NCBI RefSeq assembly: GCF_951229915.1
Contig: NZ_OX579588.1
Span: 1,455,001-1,519,000, forward strand
DNA from: Candidatus Ornithobacterium hominis
GTDB taxonomy: Bacteria; Bacteroidota; Bacteroidia; Flavobacteriales; Weeksellaceae
DNA length: 64,000 nt
Direction of reading: 5' to 3'
How positions within the stretch are numbered: the stretch's first letter is position 1; each line of letters begins with the position of its first letter. This document shows positions 18,309-26,546 of the stretch, in pieces. The notes beneath the pieces were generated by a model that worked only from the letters and a program-made list of their open reading frames with translations, ran no database searches and was not told the origin of the DNA. A program made the translations under genes and the position numbers.

Positions 18309-21182
18309 ATGAATACAAACGACTTTTCGCTCCGACACATTGGCGTGCATGGCGCAGACCAAGAGGAAATGCTAAAGAACATTGGCGCTAGCAGTATTGA
18401 CCAATTAATTAATGAGGCTTTGCCAGAAAATATCCGAATAAGCGAAGATATTAATTTACCAAAAGCTTTGACTGAGCTAGAGCTTTCTCGCCATATGCAG
18501 GCTTTGGGGTCTTTGAATAAAATTTACAGAAGCTACATTGGTTTTGGCTACCACAACACGATTTTGCCACCGGTGATTCAGCGAAATATTTTAGAAAACC
18601 CAGGGTGGTACACGGCTTACACGCCTTACCAAGCAGAAATCGCTCAAGGTCGCTTGCAAGCTTTACTGAATTTCCAAACGATGGTCTCTGACTTGACGGC
18701 GCTTCCCATAGCCAATGCTTCTTTGCTAGACGAAGGAACCGCTGCAGCTGAGGCCATGTCAATGTTTTTTTCTTCACGCACAAGGGAGCAGAAGAAAAAT
18801 AATGTAAATAAATTTTTCGTTTCTGATTTAATTTTACCACAAACTTTATCTGTCTTAGAGACTAAAGCGTCTGGCTTAGGTATAGAAATTATTACAGGAA
18901 ATCATGAAAATATTGAATTAACTAGTGCTTTTTTTGGCGCCTTAGTTCAGTATCCTGGGAAGCATGGTGAACTCCACGATTATTCTGACTTTGTAGAGAA
19001 AGCACACCATGCTGAAATACAGGTAGCTATGGCGGCAGATATTCTCTCCTTGGTTTTACTAAAAGCGCCTGGCGAATTTGGTGTAGATGCGGCTATCGGT
19101 ACAACACAACGATTTGGGATTCCGATGGGGTTCGGTGGGCCACATGCGGCTTATATGGCTTGCCAAGAAAAATATAAAAGGGAAATCCCAGGGAGGATTA
19201 TTGGCCTTAGTCAAGACAGTAATGGAAAACCTGCCCTGCGTATGGCTTTGCAAACAAGAGAACAGCACATCAAGCGCCAAAAAGCAACCTCTAATATTTG
19301 TACTGCACAAGTTTTATTAGCTGTGATGGCAGGAATGTATGCCGTTTACCACGGGCCAAATGGCCTAAAGTATATTGCCGAAACAATTCATAAAAAAGCG
19401 GTTTATTTAGCACAAGTTCTTCAAGAATTAAATTTTGAAGTTTTAGATAATGACTTTTTTGATACAATTCGTGTTTCGACAAAAGGAATCGACCGCTATC
19501 AATTAAAATCTCTATTGGAATCTTACGAGATCAATATTAATTTCTTTCATCCCGATTTTGTGAGCATTTCGCTAGACGATCTAGATGTTGCTACCGACGA
19601 AGGCTTTAAAGATTTAATCAGCGGGTTTGCTAAATACCAAGGTGTAGAATATAAATTTGAAATGCCTGATACGATTGAAAGCAAAATTCCTAAAGCCTTA
19701 AAAAGGTCTTCTGATTTTTTAACGCATGAAAATTTCAATCTCTACCATACCGAAACAGAATTAATGCGCTACATCAAGCGACTAGAAAAGAAAGACTTAG
19801 CCCTAAATCACTCGATGATTCCACTGGGCTCTTGTACTATGAAATTGAATGCTGCTGCAGAAATGCTACCGCTGAGTAAAGCAGAGTTTGGCTCTATTCA
19901 TCCCTTTGCTCCACAAGATCAAACACAGGGGTATTTAACACTAATTAATAACTTAGAAAATTATCTTTCAGAAATTTCTGGCTTTGCCAGCACTTCTCTC
20001 CAGCCAAACTCAGGTGCACAAGGAGAATACGCAGGGCTGATGGTGATAAAAGAATACCTGAAAAGCATCGGGCAAACACAAAGGAATGTGGTTGTGATTC
20101 CAGAAAGCGCACACGGAACCAATCCCGCTTCTGCTGTATTGACAGGATTAAATGTCGTCATCGTCAAAAATCTTGAGAATGGGGAATTTGACATCGAAGA
20201 TTTAAAAGCTAAAGTAGAGAAACATAAGAATGAACTAGCTGCACTGATGGTTACTTACCCCTCTACTTACGGTTTTTTTGATGACAACATCAAGGAAGTA
20301 ATAAAAATCATTCATGAAAATGGAGGCCAAGTTTACATGGATGGTGCAAATATGAATGCCCAAGTAGGTTTAACCAATCCGTACAATGTCGGGGCAGATG
20401 TTTGTCATTTAAATTTACACAAAACCTTTGCCATCCCACACGGTGGCGGTGGCCCTGGTGTTGGGCCGATTTGTGTAGCAGAACATCTAAAGGAATTCTT
20501 ACCAAGCAATCCAAATGTAAACTCTGGAAGCAATACAGAAAAAGGACTTTATGCCATTTCCTCAGCCCCATTTGGCTCAGCTTTGATTCACAGCATTTCA
20601 TATTCCTACATCCGATTACTGGGTAGCACAGGATTGAAGCGCAGCACACAGTTTGCCATTTTAAATGCCAATTACCTCAAAAAAAGATTAGAAACAGCTT
20701 ATGACGTTTTGTTCACCAATAAAAATGGTCGCGTAGCACATGAAATGATCATCGATTTTCGTCCGTTTAAAAAATATGGCATAGAAGTTGTAGATGTAGC
20801 TAAACGTCTAATGGATTATGGTTTTCATGCTCCTACAGTTTCTTTCCCAGTGGCGGGCACGCTAATGATAGAGCCTACCGAGAGTGAAAGTAAAGCAGAG
20901 CTAGACCGATTTGTTGAAGCTCTACTCGAAATCAAAAAAGAAATTGATGAGATTGCAAATGGAAACTACCCAGAAGACAATAATGTCTTAAAAAATGCGC
21001 CTCACACCACAGCAATTTTAACAGCTGATAAATGGAGTTTTGGATATTCGAGACAAAAAGCCGCTTATCCGCTAGAATGGGTAAGAGAGCGGAAATTTTG
21101 GCCAAGTGTTTCACGTATAGATGATGCTTATGGCGACAGAAACCTCATCTGTACTTGTCCACCAACCGAAGATTATAAATGA
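18309..21182 (+). CDS. gcvP: glycine dehydrogenase (decarboxylating), P protein
   Basis: 957 residues: the fused homodimeric form with both the N- and C-terminal PLP-fold halves. It decarboxylates glycine and passes the aminomethyl group to lipoyl H protein in the glycine cleavage system. The PLP lysine is in HLNLHKTFAIPHGGGGPGVG (Lys about 705). FGVDAAIGTTQRFGIPMGFGGPHAAY and SGAQGEYAGLMVI are also conserved. The start MNTNDFSLRHIG fits family members. gcvT and gcvH are not in the window. Three AAGCCTT cores lie in or near it. Confidence 0.97.
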   Translation: MNTNDFSLRHIGVHGADQEEMLKNIGASSIDQLINEALPENIRISEDINLPKALTELELSRHMQALGSLNKIYRSYIGFGYHNTILPPVIQRNILENPGWYTAYTPYQAEIAQGRLQALLNFQTMVSDLTALPIANASLLDEGTAAAEAMSMFFSSRTREQKKNNVNKFFVSDLILPQTLSVLETKASGLGIEIITGNHENIELTSAFFGALVQYPGKHGELHDYSDFVEKAHHAEIQVAMAADILSLVLLKAPGEFGVDAAIGTTQRFGIPMGFGGPHAAYMACQEKYKREIPGRIIGLSQDSNGKPALRMALQTREQHIKRQKATSNICTAQVLLAVMAGMYAVYHGPNGLKYIAETIHKKAVYLAQVLQELNFEVLDNDFFDTIRVSTKGIDRYQLKSLLESYEININFFHPDFVSISLDDLDVATDEGFKDLISGFAKYQGVEYKFEMPDTIESKIPKALKRSSDFLTHENFNLYHTETELMRYIKRLEKKDLALNHSMIPLGSCTMKLNAAAEMLPLSKAEFGSIHPFAPQDQTQGYLTLINNLENYLSEISGFASTSLQPNSGAQGEYAGLMVIKEYLKSIGQTQRNVVVIPESAHGTNPASAVLTGLNVVIVKNLENGEFDIEDLKAKVEKHKNELAALMVTYPSTYGFFDDNIKEVIKIIHENGGQVYMDGANMNAQVGLTNPYNVGADVCHLNLHKTFAIPHGGGGPGVGPICVAEHLKEFLPSNPNVNSGSNTEKGLYAISSAPFGSALIHSISYSYIRLLGSTGLKRSTQFAILNANYLKKRLETAYDVLFTNKNGRVAHEMIIDFRPFKKYGIEVVDVAKRLMDYGFHAPTVSFPVAGTLMIEPTESESKAELDRFVEALLEIKKEIDEIANGNYPEDNNVLKNAPHTTAILTADKWSFGYSRQKAAYPLEWVRERKFWPSVSRIDDAYGDRNLICTCPPTEDYK

Positions 21183-21214
21183 AAACCTAATTAAATATTA
21201 TAAATTATTAAAAA

Positions 21215-21670
21215 ATGATGAAAAAAACAATTTTAATGGCTGCAGCTGCCGCATTTGTATTAACCTCATGTGAAAAGAAAGCTGAAAATGTAGAAACTCA
21301 AGAACCTGTTTCTGTAGTAGATGAAACTCACGATAGCCATGAGATGGCTGCTACAGAGTCTTGGGTTGGAACCTATGCAGGAACTTTGCCTTGTGCAGAT
21401 TGCCCTGGTATCGAAACTGAAATCATGTTACACCATGACAACACTTACATGAAATCAGAAAAATACTTGGAAACAGAAGGTGAAAACGAGTTAAAAGAAG
21501 ACGGTACCATTACTTGGAATGCAGATAAAACTCAGTTTACTTTAACTCCTAATGGAGATAAAGCTCCAGCTTCTTTCAAAGTAAGCGAAGGTAAAATCAC
21601 ATTGCTAAATGCAGACGGTACTGAAGTAACTGGTGAAACAGCAGAGACTTATGTTTTAGTTAAGAAATAA
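21215..21670 (+). CDS. NlpE-like lipoprotein
   Basis: 151 residues. A lipoprotein signal (MKKTILMAAAAAFVLTSC) puts the lipid-anchored Cys near residue 19; start may be M1 or M2. After an acidic, His-containing linker comes the NlpE N-terminal domain: WVGTYAGTLPCADCPGIETEIML, with its CxxC pair. In E. coli NlpE is an outer-membrane lipoprotein sensing adhesion and copper for the Cpx pathway; members here usually lack the C-terminal OB domain, as this one does. The exact role is unknown. A strong terminator follows. Confidence 0.85.
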   Translation: MMKKTILMAAAAAFVLTSCEKKAENVETQEPVSVVDETHDSHEMAATESWVGTYAGTLPCADCPGIETEIMLHHDNTYMKSEKYLETEGENELKEDGTITWNADKTQFTLTPNGDKAPASFKVSEGKITLLNADGTEVTGETAETYVLVKK

Positions 21671-21693
21671 TTTTCTTTTTATAAAAATCAACA

Positions 21694-21736
21694 ATCCTCT
21701 ACTTTTAAGGGAAATCTTAGATTTAGAGGATTTTTT
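21694..21736 (+). terminator. intrinsic terminator after the NlpE-like gene
   Basis: AATCCTCTA (21694-21702) pairs with TAGAGGATT (21724-21732), followed by TTTTTT to 21736. Confidence 0.85.
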
Positions 21737-21753
21737 GATTTAAAGTTTACCTT

Positions 21754-21779
21754 AAAAATTTTTAAGCCTTAAAAAAATT
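21754..21779. repeat. dispersed AAGCCTT palindrome before glyS
   Basis: TTAAAAATTTTT, AAGCCTT (21764-21770), AAAAAAATT; one of the most symmetric copies. Confidence 0.75.
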
Positions 21780-21809
21780 AAGTTTCTTCAAAAATTTAAC
21801 TACATTGCT

Positions 21810-21817
21810 TACTTTTG
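21810..21817 (+). promoter_or_regulatory. glyS promoter, -7 element
   Basis: TACTTTTG fits TAnnTTTG, 21 bases before the ATG at 21839; a TTC at 21787-21789 is a weak -33 candidate (20-base spacing). Confidence 0.55.
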
Positions 21818-21838
21818 TTCATTCGAAAAAATAAAAAT

Positions 21839-23383
21839 ATGGCACAACAAGAAGATCAACTCAAAAATGTGATTTCTCATGCAAAAGAATACGGATACAT
21901 TTTCCCCTCCAGTGATATCTACGACGGCCTATCAGCAACCTATGATTATGGACAAAACGGTGTTTTGCTGAAAAACAACATCAAAGAATATTGGTGGAAG
22001 AGTATGATTCAATTGCACGAAAATATTGTAGGAATTGATGCCGCTATTTTTATGCACCCCACCACTTGGAAGGCTTCGGGGCATATAGACGCTTTCAATG
22101 ACCCGATGATTGACAACAAAGATAGCAAAAAACGATATCGTGCCGATGTTTTGGTAGAAGACCACATTGCTAAAATCGAAGCTAAAATCGAGAAAGAAAT
22201 TACTAAAGCAACTAAGCGATTTGGTGATGAATTTGATGCTGAAATGTTCAAAAAAACCAACCCGAGAGTTCAACGCTACTTGATTGAAATTAATGAAATA
22301 TCTTCTCGATTGGCTAAATCATTAACAGATAATGACTTGGCTGACGTCAAATTATTGATCGAAGAATTAGGCATCGCAGACCCCGTGAGCGGCAGTAAAA
22401 ACTGGACAGATGTAAGGCAATTCAATCTGATGTTTGGCACGCAGCTAGGCTCAGTCGCAGAGCAAAGTCAGACTTTGTACCTCAGGCCAGAAACAGCTCA
22501 GGGTATTTTTGTGAATTTTTTGAATGTTCAACGTACGGGGCGAATGAAAGTTCCCTTCGGAATCGCTCAAATTGGTAAAGCTTTTAGAAATGAAATTGTC
22601 GCTCGTCAATTTATATTTAGAATGCGAGAATTTGAGCAAATGGAGATGCAATTTTTTGTGACGCCAGGTACCGAGCTAGAAGCTTACGAAGCTTGGAAGC
22701 AAAAAAGAATGCAATGGCACCTCAATCTAGGCTTGGGTGAAGCCAATTACCGTTTTCACAATCATGAGAAATTGGCTCATTATGCCAATGCAGCAGCTGA
22801 TATTGAATTTAATTTCCCTTTTGGGTTTAAGGAATTGGAAGGAATTCACTCCCGCACTGATTTTGATTTAAGACAACATGAGCAACATTCAGGAAAGAAA
22901 TTACAATACTTTGATCCCGAACAGCAAAAAAATTATATTCCTTATGTGATTGAAACTTCCATTGGGCTCGACCGAATGTTTTTAGCCGTATTTTCTTCCG
23001 CTTTGAAGAATGAAGAGCTGGAGGACGGCAGTGAGCGCGTCGTGCTAAAAATTCCAGCAGCACTAGCGCCCATCAAAGCTGCAATTTTACCACTCATCAA
23101 AAAAGATGGATTACCTGAGCTCGCTCATCAAATTTTAAATGATTTAAAGTTTGATTTCAATATTGAGTTTGATGAGAAAGATAGTATCGGTAAACGCTAC
23201 CGCCGCCACGATGCTATTGGCACGCCATTTTGCATCACTATCGACCATGATTCTCTAGAAAATCAAACAGTAACAGTGAGAGACCGCGACAGCATGAGCC
23301 AAGAACGAATTTCAATTGAAAATCTCAGAAGTTACCTCAGTAAAAGAGTTAGTTTAAATGCTTTACTAAAAAATTTAGAGTGA
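21839..23383 (+). CDS. glyS: glycine--tRNA ligase, dimeric type
   Basis: About 514 residues from ATG 21839 (MAQQEDQLKNVISHAKEYGY). An in-frame TTG at 21815 lies inside the promoter and is rejected. Class II synthetase of the alpha2 type: motif 2 region FGIAQIGKAFRNEIVARQFIFRMREFEQMEMQFF, motif 3 YVIETSIGLDRMFLAVF, and a C-terminal anticodon-binding domain (LAPIKAAILPLIKKDGLPELA, RYRRHDAIGTPFCITID). It charges tRNA-Gly. Monocistronic, with its own promoter, and followed by two dispersed palindromes. Confidence 0.96.
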   Translation: MAQQEDQLKNVISHAKEYGYIFPSSDIYDGLSATYDYGQNGVLLKNNIKEYWWKSMIQLHENIVGIDAAIFMHPTTWKASGHIDAFNDPMIDNKDSKKRYRADVLVEDHIAKIEAKIEKEITKATKRFGDEFDAEMFKKTNPRVQRYLIEINEISSRLAKSLTDNDLADVKLLIEELGIADPVSGSKNWTDVRQFNLMFGTQLGSVAEQSQTLYLRPETAQGIFVNFLNVQRTGRMKVPFGIAQIGKAFRNEIVARQFIFRMREFEQMEMQFFVTPGTELEAYEAWKQKRMQWHLNLGLGEANYRFHNHEKLAHYANAAADIEFNFPFGFKELEGIHSRTDFDLRQHEQHSGKKLQYFDPEQQKNYIPYVIETSIGLDRMFLAVFSSALKNEELEDGSERVVLKIPAALAPIKAAILPLIKKDGLPELAHQILNDLKFDFNIEFDEKDSIGKRYRRHDAIGTPFCITIDHDSLENQTVTVRDRDSMSQERISIENLRSYLSKRVSLNALLKNLE

Positions 23384-23399
23384 GAAAATTTGTAGAATT

Positions 23400-23446
23400 T
23401 TTTTTAAAGGCTTAGAAAATTTTCCCTAAGCCTTTCGAATTTTTGA
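23400..23446. repeat. two opposed dispersed palindromes after glyS
   Basis: AAGGCTT at 23407-23413 and AAGCCTT at 23428-23434, sharing a central AGAAAATTTTCCCT arm. This inverted pair can also fold into a longer hairpin and may serve as the glyS terminator. Confidence 0.7.
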
Positions 23447-23498
23447 TCTTTTTCATCAAAAATCATACCTCAAGACTTTATATGTGTTAAAATTTAAG

Positions 23499-23506
23499 TA
23501 CATTTG
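23499..23506 (+). promoter_or_regulatory. asnS promoter, -7 element
   Basis: TACATTTG fits TAnnTTTG and ends 26 bases before the asnS ATG; no clear TTG upstream. Confidence 0.5.
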
Positions 23507-23532
23507 TAGAGATTCAAAATATGTAAAAAAGC

Positions 23533-24981
23533 ATGATTTTATACACTATTAAAGAATTAATCGAAAAAGGGAAAAATGCTATCCACGAAGACGTTATCGT
23601 AAAAGGTTGGGTAAAATCTTTCCGCAGCAATCGCTTTATTGCTTTAAATGATGGTTCTTCGTTGCAAAACATTCAAATCGTCGTAGATTTTGACTCAATG
23701 AGTGAAGCGGAATTAAAAAAAATCACCATTGGCTCTTCACTCAAAGTCATTGGTTCTGTCGTTGAAAGCCAAGGGAGAGGGCAAGAAATTGAAATTCAAG
23801 CCCAGAAAACATCCGTATATGGCCAGGCAAATCCTGAGGAAGTGCAAGAAACTATTCTGCAGCCCAAAAAGCACAGCTTAGAATTTCTAAGAGAGCAAGC
23901 GCATTTAAGGTTCAGAACCAACACGTTCGGTGCCATTATGCGTATTCGCCATCATGCGATGTTTGCAATTCATGATTATTTCAACAAAAAAGGATTTTTC
24001 TATATCAATACGCCCATCATTACTGGAAGCGATGCTGAGGGGGCGGGTGAGATGTTTCATGTCACAAACTTTTCTTTGGAGAATTTACCTAAAAATGAGG
24101 CGAATGAAATTGATTATTCACAAGATTTTTTTGGTAAAAAAACTAATTTGACGGTTTCAGGGCAATTAGAAGCCGAAGCTGCTGCAATGGGGTTGGGTAA
24201 AGTTTACACTTTTGGCCCTACCTTTAGAGCTGAAAATTCAAATACAAGTCGTCATTTAGCTGAGTTTTGGATGATTGAGCCAGAGGTAGCTTTCAATGAT
24301 TTGGATGATAATATGGATTTGGCTGAAGATTTTCTAAAATCAGTCATCGCATATCTTTTTCAGCATTGCCAAGATGATTTACAATTTTTGGACGAACGTT
24401 TTGCACTAATTCAAAAGGAAAAACCTAAAAATGAACGTACTGAACTGGGGCTGATAGAGCGCTTACAATATGTGCTGAAAAATAAATTTGTGCGCCTCTC
24501 TTACACTGAGGCTATTGAAATATTGAAAAATAGTAAGCCTAATAAGAAGAAGAAATTTAATTACTTAATCGAAGAATGGGGTGCTGATTTACAATCAGAA
24601 CACGAGCGTTATTTGGTTGAAAAACACTTTAATTCTCCCGTGATTTTATTTGACTATCCTGCAAAGATTAAGGCTTTTTATATGCGTTTAAACAATGACC
24701 AAAAAACTGTTCGTGCGATGGATGTTCTTTTCCCTGGAATCGGAGAAATTATCGGTGGTTCGCAGCGTGAGGAGCGTTTGGATGTTCTCAAACAAAAAAT
24801 GACGGAACATAATATCGATGAGAAGGAATTGTGGTGGTATCTCGATACACGAAGATTTGGTAGCGTCCCACACAGTGGCTTTGGCTTAGGTTTAGAACGA
24901 TTAATCTTGTTTGTAACAGGAATGGGTAATATCCGTGATGTTATTCCTTTCCCTCGATATCCTAAAAACGCTGAATTTTAA
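23533..24981 (+). CDS. asnS: asparagine--tRNA ligase
   Basis: 482 residues. N-terminal OB-fold anticodon domain (VIVKGWVKSFRSNRFIALNDG), then the class IIb catalytic core: TVSGQLEAEAAAMGLGKVYTFGPTFRAENS with the motif 2 arginine, HLAEFWMIEPEVAF, and motif 3 GFGLGLERLILFVTGMGNIRDVIPFPR at the C-terminus. The insert between motifs 2 and 3 fits AsnRS rather than AspRS. It charges tRNA-Asn. rpoN starts 12 bases downstream, so the two are probably one transcript. Confidence 0.96.
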   Translation: MILYTIKELIEKGKNAIHEDVIVKGWVKSFRSNRFIALNDGSSLQNIQIVVDFDSMSEAELKKITIGSSLKVIGSVVESQGRGQEIEIQAQKTSVYGQANPEEVQETILQPKKHSLEFLREQAHLRFRTNTFGAIMRIRHHAMFAIHDYFNKKGFFYINTPIITGSDAEGAGEMFHVTNFSLENLPKNEANEIDYSQDFFGKKTNLTVSGQLEAEAAAMGLGKVYTFGPTFRAENSNTSRHLAEFWMIEPEVAFNDLDDNMDLAEDFLKSVIAYLFQHCQDDLQFLDERFALIQKEKPKNERTELGLIERLQYVLKNKFVRLSYTEAIEILKNSKPNKKKKFNYLIEEWGADLQSEHERYLVEKHFNSPVILFDYPAKIKAFYMRLNNDQKTVRAMDVLFPGIGEIIGGSQREERLDVLKQKMTEHNIDEKELWWYLDTRRFGSVPHSGFGLGLERLILFVTGMGNIRDVIPFPRYPKNAEF

Positions 24982-24993
24982 CTTGTTATCAAA

Positions 24994-26463
24994 ATGCTAA
25001 AACAAGAATTACAACAGAAACTTCAACAGAAATTATCTCCTCAGCAAATCCAGCTGATGAAACTTGTGCAATTGCCGACTGTAGCCTTCGAGCAACGGGT
25101 AAAAGAGGAAATGGAGGAAAACCCTGCTCTAGAGGATCAGCCAGATTATGAAGAAGATGACCTCTTTAAAGATAATTCTGATGAATTGTATAATGATGAG
25201 ATGGAGGAACGTGATAGCATTGATGATATTGAAATTAATGTGGATGAATATTTGAGTGACGATGAATTTCCTTCTTATAAATCTTATACCAACAATTATA
25301 GCGCTGATGATGACGAAAAAAGTATTCCCTACGCTCAGGGAACCACTTTCTATGACCACCTGAAAGAGCAACTCCACATGTTTCGACTGGATGAACAGGA
25401 TTTGACTTTGGCTGATTTTCTCATCGGGAATTTGGATGAAGATGGCTATTTACGCAGAGAAGTTCGTTCTATTGTTGATGATTTAGCTTTTAATCTCAAT
25501 ATTTCTACTACAGAAGAACATCTGACGCATTTGCTAGAAGATTACATTCAGCGGCTCAGCCCTACTGGTGTTGGCGCTAGAGATTTAAAGGAATGTTTGC
25601 TCTTACAGTTAAAACGAAAAACTCAAACCGATGAGGTGGAATTGGCTTATGAATTAATCAATCAATCGTTTGACAGTTTTGCGAAGAAGCATTACAAAAA
25701 ATTGCTTAAAAAATTTGACATTGACGAAGAAGAACTGCGCAACGCTATCGAAGAAATAGAAGGATTAAACCCCAAGCCAGGAAAAGCTTTTGGTGGAAAC
25801 ACTAAAATCATAGAGCACATTGTTCCTGATTTCACAATCCGTATCATTGAAGGTGAACTGGAATTGACACTGAACGGGAGAAATGCTCCGCAACTGCATG
25901 TTTCTCGGCAATATGCAGAAATGTTTGATACTTATAAAAAATCCGAAAATAAGAACAAAGAGCAAAAAAAAGCCGTTCTTTTTGTCAAACAAAAATTAGA
26001 TGCAGCCAAATGGTTTATCGAAGCCATTCAACAACGGCAAAATACACTGATGGCTACAATGACGGCCATTATGAATTACCAAAAAGATTATTTCTTGACT
26101 GGTGATGATAGAGACATCCGCCCGATGATATTAAAGGATATTGCAGAAATCGTCGATATGGATATTTCTACCATTTCTCGGGTAGCTAATTCTAAATACG
26201 TCAACACACCATATGGAACGTTCTTGATAAAAGAACTTTTCTCTGAAAGTATGACTAATGATGATGGCGAGGAAGTTTCTACACGAGAGATAAAGAAAAT
26301 CTTATCTGAAATCGTAGAAAATGAAAATAAACGCAAACCCCTTACCGACGAAAAATTAGCTAAACAATTGAAAGAAAACGGCTATTCTATTGCTCGCCGT
26401 ACGGTTGCCAAATACCGTGAACAGCTCAACATTCCTGTAGCACGGCTGCGAAAAGAAATTTAA
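24994..26463 (+). CDS. rpoN: RNA polymerase sigma-54 factor
   Basis: 489 residues. Region I is glutamine-rich (LKQELQQKLQQKLSPQQIQLMKLVQLP) and is followed by a long acidic region II (about 45-105), as usual for Bacteroidota. The core-binding and HTH regions follow, ending with the RpoN box ARRTVAKYRE near residue 470. It directs transcription that depends on AAA+ enhancer-binding activators; no such activator or -24/-12 promoter was identified here. asnS upstream is a common flavobacterial neighbour. Confidence 0.96.
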   Translation: MLKQELQQKLQQKLSPQQIQLMKLVQLPTVAFEQRVKEEMEENPALEDQPDYEEDDLFKDNSDELYNDEMEERDSIDDIEINVDEYLSDDEFPSYKSYTNNYSADDDEKSIPYAQGTTFYDHLKEQLHMFRLDEQDLTLADFLIGNLDEDGYLRREVRSIVDDLAFNLNISTTEEHLTHLLEDYIQRLSPTGVGARDLKECLLLQLKRKTQTDEVELAYELINQSFDSFAKKHYKKLLKKFDIDEEELRNAIEEIEGLNPKPGKAFGGNTKIIEHIVPDFTIRIIEGELELTLNGRNAPQLHVSRQYAEMFDTYKKSENKNKEQKKAVLFVKQKLDAAKWFIEAIQQRQNTLMATMTAIMNYQKDYFLTGDDRDIRPMILKDIAEIVDMDISTISRVANSKYVNTPYGTFLIKELFSESMTNDDGEEVSTREIKKILSEIVENENKRKPLTDEKLAKQLKENGYSIARRTVAKYREQLNIPVARLRKEI

Positions 26464-26482
26464 TAAGCCTTTAAAAATTTTC
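26462..26482. repeat. dispersed AAGCCTT palindrome at the rpoN stop
   Basis: TAAT, then AAGCCTT (26465-26471), then TAAAAATTTT, directly at the rpoN stop codon. Confidence 0.65.
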
Positions 26483-26486
26483 CCAT

Positions 26487-26523
26487 AAAAAAACTGTCTC
26501 AAAACCCATTGAAACAGTTTTTT
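26487..26523. terminator. bidirectional terminator between rpoN and GH92 gene
   Basis: AAAAAACTGT (ending 26497) pairs with ACAGTTTTTT (26514-26523) around a 16-base loop. A/T tracts on both sides suit the convergent genes. Confidence 0.85.
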
Positions 26524-26546
26524 AAGCTCTAAAAATATTCTAATTT

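Noticed and set aside
20308..20649. 113-codon frame opposite gcvP
   Set aside because: Shadow of the conserved PLP-binding region of gcvP.
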